A stretch of DNA of 64,000 bases, taken from the NCBI GenBank assembly GCA_947650285.1, contig CANTFL010000090.1, positions 310,001 to 374,000 of the forward strand. The letters are read 5' to 3'. Origin of the DNA: Hyaloperonospora brassicae (Eukaryota > Oomycota > Peronosporomycetes > Peronosporales > Peronosporaceae). The notes under the pieces are model-generated. The model saw only the letters and a list, made by a program, of their open reading frames with translations. It was not told the DNA's origin and ran no database searches. Within the stretch, counting starts at the first letter, position 1. Each line of letters begins with the position of its first letter. The translations under genes and the position numbers were made by a program. Of the stretch, positions 47,679 through 58,938 are shown one piece after another.

Positions 47679-48413
47679 CTACAGCTGCAGGCTGAGCACC
47701 ATCGACAGAAACCGCCAGTCCTGTCGCGGCACGTGCGCCACTGTCACTCCCGATGGCGACCGCGGCGACTTGACGTCGTCCAAGGCGCCCGCCCAGTCCT
47801 TCTCGACTTTGACCGCGTCGCGCGGCCGCACGTGTCTTCTCTCCCCGCTCCCCGAGTGGTCCACTGCTGCCGCCTCAAGCGGCAGCAGTGGCGGCCCCAG
47901 CAACTGGTCAAAGCTCCGGAACAGCGTCGCCAGCGGCAACAAGTGCGTCTTGATCTGCTGCTCGACCGTCTCGAGCTGCGCGAGCGACACGCGCCGCAGC
48001 CGCGCGGGGTCCAACAGCAGCAGCGCCCGCAGCTTCTCGAGCGTCTGCACCGTGCGCACGAGCTTGAGCACGAGCGCGGGCGACACGGGCGCGTCGCGAC
48101 AGGCCGACCCGGGGCCGTACACGAGCACGGCCCTGAGCTCGTGCACGACCAGCGAGATGTCGTCCAAGTACTTGCGCCGGAGTTCGGCCGTCACGGCGAC
48201 AGCAACGGCCGCCGCGCGCGCACTGGGCGGCCGCCGCGCCGTCAGCTGCTTGAGCGACTGCAGCGGCGGCAGTCGCGAGGCGGCGGTCGCGCGACGGGCC
48301 GTTGGATGGGGCGTCACGGGCGGAGTGAGTCGGACGCGCTTGGGCGCGGGCGGCCACGCGCTGAGGCGACTCGGGGGCGTTACCGACACAGCTGCGCTTC
48401 GGAACGGCGGCAT
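47679..48413 (-). CDS. Unrecognised GC-rich helical protein
   Basis: Intronless frame of 244 residues with strong GC bias at third positions. It has a disordered, Pro/Ala/Arg-rich start (about residues 1-75), then an all-helical middle with Leu heptads (ELRRKYLDDISLVVHEL, VQTLEKLRALLLL, RVSLAQLETVEQQI) and a charged tail. No signal peptide, membrane span or known motif. The layout suggests a nuclear or scaffold protein with a coiled-coil region, but I cannot name a family. Two antisense or alternative frames over the same DNA are also long because of the GC-rich composition; this one has the most protein-like hydrophobic pattern. Confidence 0.5.
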   Translation of the reverse strand: MPPFRSAAVSVTPPSRLSAWPPAPKRVRLTPPVTPHPTARRATAASRLPPLQSLKQLTARRPPSARAAAVAVAVTAELRRKYLDDISLVVHELRAVLVYGPGSACRDAPVSPALVLKLVRTVQTLEKLRALLLLDPARLRRVSLAQLETVEQQIKTHLLPLATLFRSFDQLLGPPLLPLEAAAVDHSGSGERRHVRPRDAVKVEKDWAGALDDVKSPRSPSGVTVAHVPRQDWRFLSMVLSLQL

Positions 48414-48475
48414 GTTGCAGGGCCGTCGTCCGTCGATCTGTAGGGAGTCACTCGGTCGGGGGAGTCGGCGAGTTG

Positions 48476-48545
48476 AAGAGTGAGTGAGTTTGCGTGCGAG
48501 TTAAAGAGTGAGTGAGTGAGTTAAAGAGTGAGTGAGTGGGTGGGT
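48476..48545. repeat. GAGT tetranucleotide-type repeat
   Basis: Imperfect AGTG/GAGT runs (TTAAAGAGTGAGTGAGTG repeated), upstream of the start of the minus-strand helical-protein gene, ending in TGGGTGGGTGGG. Confidence 0.85.
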
Positions 48546-48771
48546 GGGCCGACAGACGTGGGAGGAGGAAAAAGCCAAAGTGAGCGCTCGTGCGGTTGCG
48601 CTTTGCGCCAGTCACGGACGTGAGCGGGTGGGCGTCTGATTTTTCTCAGCCAGAGAAAAACAACCACTTGGCCTTTGTATGCCCGTGCGGGAGAAAGCGC
48701 CGGGCCAGCTGCTGCTCACGCACACACCCGAAAGCTGCTGCCCGTGTGCGAGAGCTGTTGCTGTTGCTGGT

Positions 48772-48794
48772 CGTGTGTGTGTGTGTGTGTGTGT
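48772..48794. repeat. (GT)n microsatellite
   Basis: About 11 GT units followed by a G9 run. Confidence 0.9.
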
Positions 48795-48849
48795 ATGGGG
48801 GGGGGAGAAGCAGACGCTCTGACGCAGCCGTTGTCGTCTCTTTTTTTTT

Positions 48850-48883
48850 CGTCGTCGTCGTCGTCGTCGTCGTCGTCTTCGTC
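48850..48883. repeat. (TCG)n microsatellite
   Basis: Ten to eleven CGT/TCG units directly after a T9 run. Long antisense Asp/Ser/Arg homopolymer frames here are artefacts. Confidence 0.9.
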
Positions 48884-49068
48884 GGTTTTGTCGATTTTGT
48901 CTTTTGGGACTGGCGACGCCTTTTGTAGCGTTTTGTATCGCTCTCGAGACAGCAAAAAACGAGCACAGGCGAAGACGGGCGAACAATTGACGAACGACAC
49001 TTTACAAACAGACTCACGAGCTGTGGGCCGCCGCCGTATCCGCTCCCACTCCCCACTCGCTGTCATTG

Positions 49069-49095
49069 ATCGATCGATCGATCGGTCGGTCGGTC
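49069..49095. repeat. ATCG/GTCG tetranucleotide run
   Basis: Four ATCG units followed by three GTCG units; the first type appears to change into the second. Confidence 0.85.
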
Positions 49096-49482
49096 GATTG
49101 ATCCATAGGGCCGCTCTGCTCTGTCCCTTTGTTGATCGGCCTGCGCACGGACCCGAACGTGCGCGTGGCGTCTCTTTTTCGTCCTCTTGTGCACGCACGT
49201 GGCCAAGTCGGTTGTTGTTGTCGTCGTTGTTGGCGTTGTTGACGCCCTCTGTGCGTCGGTGCGGTCGTCGTGTTGGACGCTGCGAAACTTGTCGCGCGGG
49301 CCGCACCAGGTGGCGCATGTAAAAGAGCTGTCGGCCCGTTGTCGGCCCGCTGTTGCCCCTCGACGCACCGTCCAGCTGACAACCCATCGACGCGGTTGGC
49401 CGAGTCGTCGACTCGATGCCGTCCGATGCCTCGAGAGGCAGTCGCAGCACTGCACGCGCCTCCTTTTACATGGACCGATCGG

Positions 49483-49575
<93 letters not shown>
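49483..49575. repeat. (GATA)n microsatellite
   Basis: About 23 TAGA/GATA units, nearly uninterrupted. Frames with Leu-Ser-Ile-Tyr repeats on minus are artefacts. Confidence 0.97.
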
Positions 49576-49599
49576 GGATTGGATTGATACACAGAGAGT

Positions 49600-50700
49600 T
49601 CGGTAGGGATCGAACCTGATGCAGGTTAGTCGTGGTCGGGGCTCGACCTCCGACCCGTGAGGTGGTCTCGCGTGTTGCTCCTTTCCTGCCACTCGGATGG
49701 ACATCCCCCACGCGTCGACTTTGGAGCTGAGAAGGGGGTCCACCTGATCGGCGCCTCGTGGCAGTTTCGACGACGAACAAGTGTCGCATGGCCACAGGCG
49801 GCGCAGGAAGTGAGCGGCGCCCGAAAGGACCTCATGGACGTACGCGACAGTGGGCGAGTGCACTGGTTCGTGGCGGTCGACCGCCAAGTTTCGATACTTG
49901 CAAATCTGTCATCCAAGCGATGCCACTCAAACGCAGACGTCCGTCGATCGAGTGTGGGCGAGAGGCCGTTCGTTGCTCAGGTGTTTTTCGTCGCTCCCTT
50001 GTACAGGCGATCGCGTTGCGCGCCACGGAGAACTTGCGCGCCTCGAAAGGCTTTCGGCGACGTCCCGCGAGCGGTTTCAGTCGGCTCCGTCGCAACGGAA
50101 TTGGTGTAGTCGTGGCCTGCGACACGTTCGGACAGCTACTGCTACTGCGGTTGACGTTGGCGAAGAGGTGGTCGGTCTTGAGACACGGGCAGGATTACCA
50201 CTGTGCGGTCCCGTAGGTGTCGGGTGCAACGTGGGCGGGCGCAAGAGCGGGCGGACGGACGGACGGACCGTAAACATGAAGACGCCAGCGAAGCAGTAAA
50301 CAACGCGGAAGCGCAGTGAGTCAGTCAGTGCGACACATGCGGCACCGGCGCCCAGCTTTCGAGTTGAAGATCAGGTTTGACAACGGCGTGGACCGGAGCA
50401 CTAGACACGGCAGTAGCGGATGTGAGATAGGAGAACGCCACGGCACCTGAGGACTTCTGTTCGGATGTACATATTCGGTCGGCCTTCTGACGCCAATGTG
50501 CGTTGCGACTCGTGGCAGGAGCTACAAAGGGTTTCGCGCAGGGTTCGCATGCTATCGACTAACGCCTCGCAGCACGAACCTGACGCGGCTCTGCGTGCCC
50601 CGTCCGTTCTGTACCGAATGTGTCGAGTCGATCGGTTGCAACACGCCAAGTTGATGTATGACGACAGCCAGCGCTGGAATGTCCCGCTATCTCCTCACGT
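49600..50700. other. GC-rich tract, possible gene with unresolved frame
   Basis: Several overlapping frames on both strands (up to 152 codons on plus at 49758-50216 and a longer minus frame over 49600-49887) have third-position GC of about 70%, as in neighbouring real genes. None carries a motif I recognise, and I cannot choose a strand. A gene with introns is possible; so is untranslated or promoter DNA of the histidine-phosphatase neighbourhood. Confidence 0.3.
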
Positions 50701-50711
50701 GGCGAGGCGCC

Positions 50712-51575
50712 TCAGAGCGCCTCGAGCACGATCGGAATCACTTCGCAGTTACGAGGGCGTATCGGTGTGCCCAACGTGACGGCACAGATGGCTTCAATGA
50801 TACTGAGGTGCGCGGCCACGACCACGTAGTGCTCGGGCACCTCTCGAAAGAGCTCGAGCAAGAACGCTCGCGCCCGCTCGTGGATCTCCTCGACCGTCTC
50901 CCGATGGGTCGACGACCACAACTGGTCCTCTTCGGTCGTTAGCCGTGAAAAGTCCACCGTTGGGAACTTTGCCTGGAGCTCCGACCGCGGTCGCCGCTGG
51001 TTGCACGTGTGACAATCGAGTGTCTCGCGACAGCTTTCAATGCACATGAAGGGGTGCTCGGGGACCTGATCGGCTGTAAAAAAGTGCTGCGCCGTCTGAA
51101 TTGCTCGCGAAATAGGAGACACGACGACCCGTTCAATGCGGGGCATGCCCTGGTCCAGCTCAGCCTGCACGCGCGCCTGTCCTTTGCGTTGGGCGTCTTG
51201 GAAACCAAAGGGGGTCAGCGGAGCATCGAGGAACGCGCTCGTTCGAGCAAAGTCGTCTTCCCAGCGGGGCGAGCCGTACTTGGCATGGGCCTCGTTGTGC
51301 GTACCTTCGGCGTGCCGCAAAAGGTAAACGACTTTGATCTGTCGCAGTGCCTCGTCATTGAGTCGCTTCGTTTGCTGCTGCTGCAAGTGCGTCACTTGGC
51401 GCTGAAAGTCCGACCAGGACGACGGAATCCGCTCGAAGCGTGCAAAGAGCGGAGAAGGGGAATCGGATTCATTGGTTGTCGTGGACGCCCTGAAAAAGCC
51501 GTCGACCGCTTTCACGAGCGTTGGTGCAACCGAATGGGTCGTATTGCTGGAGAGATTGCTGGTCTGTTGCGTCAT
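50712..51575 (-). CDS. Histidine phosphatase superfamily (phosphoglycerate-mutase-like) protein
   Basis: Intronless frame of 287 residues. The catalytic entry is VYLLRHAEGTHNEA (Arg87-His88), a variant of the R-H-G loop in which the phospho-accepting His is kept. It is followed by LTPFGFQDAQRKG, VVVSPISRAIQTA (second Arg region), a Cys/Glu segment containing ESCRETLDCHTC, and VVVAAHLSIIEAI with the second catalytic His (about 256). The order matches branch-1 histidine phosphatases (cofactor-dependent mutase/broad phosphatase), which use a phosphohistidine intermediate. The first 75 residues are low in order. No signal peptide, so probably cytosolic. The substrate cannot be told; a sugar-phosphate or broad-specificity phosphatase is more likely than a glycolytic mutase because of the sequence around the catalytic loops. 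Confidence 0.85.
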   Translation of the reverse strand: MTQQTSNLSSNTTHSVAPTLVKAVDGFFRASTTTNESDSPSPLFARFERIPSSWSDFQRQVTHLQQQQTKRLNDEALRQIKVVYLLRHAEGTHNEAHAKYGSPRWEDDFARTSAFLDAPLTPFGFQDAQRKGQARVQAELDQGMPRIERVVVSPISRAIQTAQHFFTADQVPEHPFMCIESCRETLDCHTCNQRRPRSELQAKFPTVDFSRLTTEEDQLWSSTHRETVEEIHERARAFLLELFREVPEHYVVVAAHLSIIEAICAVTLGTPIRPRNCEVIPIVLEAL

Positions 51576-54500
51576 ACTGGCAGAGTGTAGGAATGGCGAG
51601 CGATGAGGATGAGGACGGTGGTGTCCTGGCCAAAGGATACGTCGGCCGCTGCGTTGGTGGTTACGGCGGTGCTGTATTGGAACGCGGCTGGTCCCGTATA
51701 CAGCGCTGTTTTTTTTCGATTACGGCACCGTCGAGAGCCAGATAGGGGGGGGGGGAGACGAGGAGCGACAGTGTGATGTTTGAAACACGGATTTAATCAG
51801 CATGTGCGCCCTGTTCTCGCATCGCATTTGTTTGGCGTTGCCACGTGTCTCTGCGCTGTAAAAGACACTCACGTGTATCGTAGGCGCAGACGGGTGCTAC
51901 GCGGTGGACAAAAAGACAAAGTGCGACGGCCATCGCCACTTGTTTCGATGGGCTCAAGATGCCATCTGTCTCAACCTCTAGGAAAGTTACGCATTCTACG
52001 TGCCATATGTGTTTGGATGGAGAAGTGGTGTCTGTCAGTGGCTGACAGTCGCCCGCTCGCTGCGATCGGAGAGAGTGCGAACCCGTTCTGGCTGAACGCA
52101 AGTTCAGCAACGTCGCAGTACCGCACAACGAACGTGTGGACGACGAAGGACGTGCACATGCCTCAAGTGCAGGAAGTTGATGGCGTGCCACGTAAGATGC
52201 GCAGCTGCTTTTCAGCAACAGCAGACGGAGATGCTGACGCATTGTTGTCGATCGAGACTGTCGATACGATGGACATCGTCGACGAGTGCACGGAAGCATC
52301 GAAGAGAAAAGTAGCGGCTGCTCACGTCCTCTTTATCTACAAGCGCGTGATCATACACGTCACACACGTAGAAGGAGGCGTCAATGTCCTTCGTGTAGCG
52401 GCGGATTGCCAGCTGTCGTTCGTAGCTTATCTAGAGCGAGCTGTAGTGGGCATGACTGCTGCGAGTATGGTTGTTTTTGTGCAGACATGACCCGTCCAGC
52501 TGCTACCAGCTATAGGTACTGAAGAGCCGTTACGAGAGCGGCACTATCGACGCTTTGACTGGGAGCATCGAGGAAGAAGCCGCTGTTGTAGGTACGAAGA
52601 AGATACAGGACACGCGATCAGTCTAGCAGAGGAGCGTTGCCTGAGCTACGGTAAATACTGCGTTGCTGTCAGCAGGATGACAATCGGAGCAGCAACTACT
52701 ACCATCGCGGGTTTCATGTACGCACAGTGGCAAGATCGACTATCGTGTCGTCGATCAATCATTGTTAGCCGTTCACCGTTCGGTTTCTCATTGCTCGATC
52801 ATCTCGCGTAAGTTTCCCAAACATGTCGGACTCGACCATGGGAAGTTGGTACTTTGTAGTGTTTCATCGAGCACTTCGACGCTGTCGATTTTGTGCGTTG
52901 TACACATCAAGCAGTAGCCTGTGTCACAGAACTCGAGCGAGACCGATCCGGGATATCGACCAAGAAGGCGACTGACTTTGAGCTCTCTTTGAGCTTTCCC
53001 CAAGCATAGTTCGGCGTATGCAAACTTTCCAGCAATTAGCGCTTTTGTCTCGCAGGTCAAACGTGTGGATGGCAGAAAGCTGTAACGATTGCATTTGTGT
53101 CGCCGTAGGTCGCGCGCATACCTGCGGAAGACGATTGTAGGATGAGGAGTGAACGTAAGTCTATCTGAGAAACATAGACTGATGCAGAGAAAACACTTTG
53201 CCAGCTCGCATCGTCTATTCGGGCAACAGGACGTTGCTACATTCTGCAGAGCTTACACTAGAATAGACAGCACAACGAATAACTTTCTCACCGCAAAAAC
53301 TGTGTCTAGCGATCACAACTTGTTGCATTCCACTTCTTGTAGGCGCACCTGTTAACTTGCTTGGAAAGAGCAAGAAGAAAGCAAGATAGAAATAATGACT
53401 ACCGCCTACCAGCTCGACATGCAGCGCTGTTTGTTCCTATCATGGAGAAGTCCAAGCCATTACCATGACTCGTACATGCTCTCTCATGCGTCCCGCGTGA
53501 TATTGTCCTGCTTTGAACAAGATTAAGCAAAGGTCGTTCCGACGGTAATTGAAATACGTCATATAATTTACTGGAAGCGCCGTGGACACGGTCCCTTATG
53601 TGTACGAACCGCAATTTGGCCATTGCGAATGTAAGGACTGCCAAGTGTCAGAAAGGTCTCTATCGAAGTGTGAGCGTTTCAAGCACAGTAGTAAAAGCAA
53701 ATGGGTTTGCAAGCAACTAATCCTCGGGCTGCAAAGCGATCAAGGACTGCTTCGAGCATGGCCGCGTAAGTCTATCAGCACATATATCTCAAATTAAGCG
53801 CAGAAGCTTACCTTGAGGCACCTGCAAAATGGTGCGACTTTGCAGATAGTAGAACATGTCCATCGAACAGCAATGCTTGCATTGCAATTATCTTACAATC
53901 TGTATTGCGAATGCAGCAAGTTGACAGTAAAACGTCATACCGATCCAGGGCTTGTGCGACGATTCCGAGACGTGAAAAGCACATGTCCAAAAGAATCAGC
54001 GATGAAAGTGTCAAGCCACAAATTCGCAGTATGCTGTCCGTGGGGTTCTACGGAGGCTAATTCCGATAGGTGCTGTGTCTATGATGCCACATTATTGCGA
54101 TCTGAGAGATGCATTGTCTCCAAGCAAGACAGGTCATGTAAGATCATGTCACTCTCGTGTAGGCGACAAGCGCCATTTGCTGCATTGAAGACCAGGAATG
54201 CAAAAATGTATGTCATCGTCTACGTGCAACATGTTGAGTAACACAAGAGTGAAGTGTCTTGTGCGTGAACAAAGTGCGCGGGTTCTCCAAAGGTTAAAGG
54301 CGTGACGTGAATATTGCGGAAGCCAATGAAGAACTCCAACACATCGTCATACTCATTTGATTTGGCCAGCAATGTATACCGTACCGCGTTTAAGACACGT
54401 CAGTATGTTGTCCGTAACGTATCGGCGGTCGAATTTCTCCACGAGGTCATTTGAAATCACGTGTATCCACGACGTCATGTCATCTAGTGTGTAAGTCTTT

Positions 54501-57500
54501 CATCCATGACTTTCTCTTGTGTAAACCTGTTATTGAAGAAAGTAGTACTTTGTAGGAGCTCATAGCTGATAGCCTGACATGTATTTCAATATCGTCATCG
54601 GCACTGCGTACAATCGAATATCAGGATATGTTGAACAGGGCCACAAATTCCATATTTTCCCGCAGAATAACCTTGCAGCTATCATGAAATAGCTGCAAGG
54701 CTATTCTGCCCGGAGTTCCTGATTCCTCCATTACGTTAGACTTTGACAGGTAGCATTGCACATTGCTCGTACAGAACACGAAAGGCTCGATTTGGCGCCT
54801 AAACGTTCAATTCGATTCGTTTCAACTAGTCTCACGTTACGATGTGAACGTGGCCCTCGTTTATTAGCATATCTGTCGACATTATCGATCGGACATTCGT
54901 CCTTGTCCGTGAGCTTGGTTTGGATTACGATCGGTACCACCACACGACAACTTGTGATCGGTAACACGCATCCAGCAACAGTAATGCAGCAATTTTTTCT
55001 AAGAACATATGTGCTCCACGATTGCACAGTACACAATCAGGCATTTGCTAACACGAGAAATAAGGTGTTGCACATCGACAATCCAGAAGTGTGAATAATA
55101 GGGCGTCACTGAGCCCTCACTCCAAGCTAGAGCTCACTCCCAACCGAAAGAGAAACAAACGTCACCTACGATGCTCACCATGGCTACGAATGCGCATCAT
55201 AAAAGCATTTGGTATCAGGCAATCTCTGGGCATCAAAGTTGTCCTTAACTAATTCGTATATCGTCTTCCTGTTACTATCTTGACTCCACCTAATTCTTGT
55301 CATAGGGTTCATCGTTTCGTAAAGTAGAACATGCAACATGCAGCTTGCATGCATCAGCTTTGTTCAGCTCTATGAATCGCTAGAGAGTGATTGGAAGCAA
55401 TGACCGTGTTTATTGCACTAGTCACCATGCATTCATTACCAATTATACTAGACAACGCCTTATCTGCCGCTCGCAAATCTCGATCCTAACACGCTGCTTA
55501 TCGTGTCCATCTGAACGTATCGAAGGAATGGCTCTCTTGTCATAAATGTTAGTCTTACCTCTAATCAAGTCATGGATAAACTGAATTCGTTGCATTTCTC
55601 ACGTATCACGTAGACCTGCCTACCCAAGTTTTCTAGTCGGTATGCTTTCGATCGAAGCTTTGCTGACGTCACTACTCACTACCTTAATGCGTTAGCAATG
55701 CATACTTTGCCGTCGATTCGAGGATCAAGAGAACTTACACGCTTAACAAGTGTCTATGAGGAGTCTACAATCTATTCGCTCATGACTAGTGATCATTGCA
55801 CGACTCGCGGACATACAGAATTGTTTGTCGCGAAAAAAATGCAACACGTCAATGAACCTCACCGAGAATCAAACCGAAATGAACGATGATTCATTTTGAC
55901 GCATTGTGAGCAGGTCTATCATCTGTCACTTCCTTTTCATTCCGTCGCGCGTTGTGTGGCAGCGTATCGGCGGAACGGGCATCGACGGAATGAAGATTGA
56001 GGTCAAAGCGAAGCGTGTCGGACTTTGTAGTGGCTGTATGTAGCGTTGGTCTACTGTTTGCGCGACAAATAATTCATCGATGTACATACATACAAATACG
56101 TCGCTGTTTATGCCTCTAACAAATGAAGCAAAACAACAAATCCGTAAATAACAAATCGACTTCCGCTCTTTCGCGTCCGCCGCATGCATCCTCTACTACC
56201 CTAACATTGGATCAATTGCTTCAAACGTGCACTGCGACTCATGGCGTCTCAAACGGCAGAACCAATGTATGTTTGACCTAAGACGCGAACGATTTAGAAT
56301 GCGAGAAACGGCTCGCTGGTGATTACAACTGATAAACTGTATTTAGAACAGACAGAGTCGAATCTACAATTGGCGTGATACCACACTGCAGATGTCTGAA
56401 GATCGTAAAACGAGGTCCTTGCAGGTAAGAAAGATAAAGAGCATTAGCTGCTTGAAGCGTCATACGCGACTGCAAAGCTACTTTTCGCGATTGATTCTTT
56501 ATATGGGGCATCTTCCATGTCCGAAACTGTGGCTCTACTAGAGCCAAATGCGAACTAATCCCGATGTTCATCGATCCATTGGATCTACTCCATGCGACCA
56601 AAACTATTGATTGTCAGCAGCCGATGTGCATCTCGTAACAAGCAACGGAGATGGGAAATGCAGACCACATCGAGCAGAAGTAAGAGCCATCGACGATGCC
56701 AACTCAATTGTCATGGATGCGCTACAGCAAACATGTCAATCTTATAGACGTCATACCACTTCGACGACAGCGCAAGAAGATATCACATCTAGGAGAGAGA
56801 TTTTTCTATACTTGTCATATCACTGAGTCATGATGTGCAGTTTTGAAGCTGATCGACTGGAATGTCGTCCACTGTTTGTTTTTTTGCTGTCCATGACGAT
56901 GGCTTTCGCATATGCCCAGACGCGTTGCGATGTAATGATCAATCTCTGGTGCAGCTGCACGAAAAGAAGTGGATTAGTGCCTAGAGGGACGAGCAGAGAA
57001 TACGTACCACGAACGTGGCTCAATGTCAAACGTCAATATGGTCCGTCGTACAGGAGAACCGAGTAAAGATAGCTCAATACCGAGTCGGCATTCAGCAGAC
57101 CTGAGTAGAACCCGCTCTGCAAGTGTTGCGAGCTAGGTACCGACTGAATCGGTCTTCAGGTAACTTTCTAGGTCGATTTTACTTGGTTCCGTATGAATGC
57201 AGCAAGTTGGCTCATCAATTGTGCTGGAGTAGTGCGCGTTAGTAGCGATATTGGCAGCTGTGTGATCACACCACAACAATCACGTGCGCAATGACGTACC
57301 GACGATCCTTGCAATACGGAAGCTTTGTTTATGACTCTGCTAGCAGCTGATGTTCCAATTCCCTGTATCGTGAACGAATGGTCTTGTGTAATAGTGCTGC
57401 GTAGTAGATAACACGGATCGTTTTGTACAGGCTTTATTTTCATGCGCTCGCTACGATGTGTCCGGGTTGTGGTATTTATACAAATAGTACTGCTTGCTGC

Positions 57501-57792
57501 ACCTGATGCCATCGCGTGTCCACACGAAGTCAGATGATATCTCCTGCTCTGGAATATTTGTCATTGTCTTTGGCAACACCCATTCTCGAACGATAAATGT
57601 CCATCAAGCTTCGTGGCAGCCAAGTCTTATGTTGTCTTTGCACACCGAGCTGACAAGTTGAAAGCGCCAACACGACCTCTTGGGTCAAGAAGCTGACCCC
57701 CTAGCGCTTTCTAATTGTGCGGTTTCTTATTCATGAACCAGGCAACCTGCATCTAATGCATGTCAGTCTACCATCCCTCTATAATGTTGCTT
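51576..57792. other. Gene-poor tract; no gene supported
   Basis: The longest frame (236 codons, plus, 51780-52490) has no motif and an antisense frame of 168 codons. A 90-codon minus frame at 52788-53060 with a CDTGYCLMC segment looks more protein-like but has no known match. A strong hairpin lies at 54663-54708. Otherwise nothing is seen. Confidence 0.4.
54663..54708. repeat. Near-perfect hairpin, 20-bp arms
   Basis: Arms 54663-54682 and 54689-54708 pair with one mismatch around a 6-nt loop (CATGAA). The left arm reads CAGAATAACCTTGCAGCTAT. No T-run follows in the plus direction that would suggest a Pol III end. Confidence 0.9.
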
Positions 57793-58938
57793 CTAGTCCA
57801 CCTTGACGAGCTTGCGGTTCAATGGAAAGCTCTTTCCGTCTCGCTTCAGAAAGCTGGGGCTGTGCACGGGCACAAACCAGTACGGGAACTCGCGGAACGT
57901 GCCGAACACCTCTTGGAAATTGCGCACGATGCCCATGTTGAAGTAGTTCACATACTCCGGGTCAGTGCGCTTCTCACAGTATTCGAGCGTGCTGTAGTTA
58001 TTCGCCACAAAGTACAGATGCACCATGTAGAAGCAAGCTAGTGCAAGTCCCAGGCACGCGCTGCCGACAAAGACACTCACAATCTACGCAGCAACAGAGT
58101 CGAGATGGCAGTCGACACACACACAGAGTGAGCTGCACAGCAACAACAACAACACCTGCAGCATTAATCGACATGGTCGAGTGCACAGACCAACCTGTAG
58201 GTGTGGACTTAAAAGCCCTAGCTTGCCGAACACGTAGAGCGTCGCAGCTCGTCCAAGACTTGTTGCCAGCACGTAGCGATACAAGAGACTGCTCTGGTAC
58301 AAACACGTTGCGGCACTCCAGCCGAGAAACTGGACAAAGAACTTGTAGTTGTCGTACCCGATGCACCTAAGGACACCGCAAATTCAAGAACACCTCAGCA
58401 TCTTCCGATAACCCCTCGAAGACCGGACCAAACATCACATCACCGCACACCAATACACACACATTCCCACGCACTTGTTCAGAAAGATGCAGTGGTGGTC
58501 CATCTTGAGCACACAGCGTCGACACGTGCTGCAGTGATGCGTTCGGTCGGGTTTCCCAGCGCGACATTTGCGACAAACGCGCGCTGCGCCATTCGCTTTT
58601 ACTTCGATGAACGCGTCAGAACGTGCAGTCTGTGGCACGACACTCGTCGTCAGTGCCTCTCGTTGCGTCGTGGAAAGCGTCCGACGAGGCAGAAACGAGC
58701 GCTGAGACCGCAGCGTCTGTGCGAAGGACCAACTCAAGAGGCCCACGAAGTAGTGGAAGAGAAGCACTTCTGCATGCGATGCACCGCTTGCGAGTATACG
58801 GCTCTGGGCAAAGAGGACAAACGACCAGTACAGGTACAAGATGATGCTCAGTATGACGCCTGGCAGCACGTAACGCGCGACTTTGAGCACTGGTCCGTCA
58901 CAGCAGTAGCTGCTCGAGCAGCTCATTACGCTCGACAC
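57793..58938 (-). CDS. DHHC-type protein S-acyltransferase, three exons
   Basis: Minus-strand exons 58938-58475, 58366-58195 and 58083-57793 splice in frame to 308 residues. Donors are GTGCGT and GTTGGT, with AG acceptors. Four membrane segments are visible: [46 protein letters not shown] and [16 protein letters not shown]. Between the second and third lies the cysteine-rich catalytic domain, [29 protein letters not shown] and [12 protein letters not shown], with the DHHC catalytic Cys. After the fourth is STLEYCEKR, equivalent to the TTxE motif. The enzyme attaches palmitate to Cys residues of substrate proteins on Golgi, ER or other membranes. It differs from most of the family in having DHHCIF instead of DHHCPW and NKC instead of NNC/NC. 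A Golgin-A7/Erf4-like gene lies 16 kb away and could encode a partner, but that is inference. Confidence 0.9.

Noticed and set aside
48716..49450. 244-codon minus frame with Asp-rich run
   Set aside because: The run is the TCG repeat read antisense; the frame has no other protein-like feature.
49600..49625. GGGATCGAACCTG, resembling the reverse complement of a tRNA T-arm
   Set aside because: The stem does not pair and no D-arm, anticodon arm or acceptor stem can be built around it.
49014..49887. Minus-strand frames with Leu-Ser-Ile-Tyr repeats up to 274 codons
   Set aside because: Caused by the GATA microsatellite joined to flanking GC-rich DNA; no domain.
51780..52490. 236-codon plus frame
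   Set aside because: No domain, no clear codon bias advantage over its 168-codon antisense frame, and no splice-linked neighbours; not enough to call a gene.
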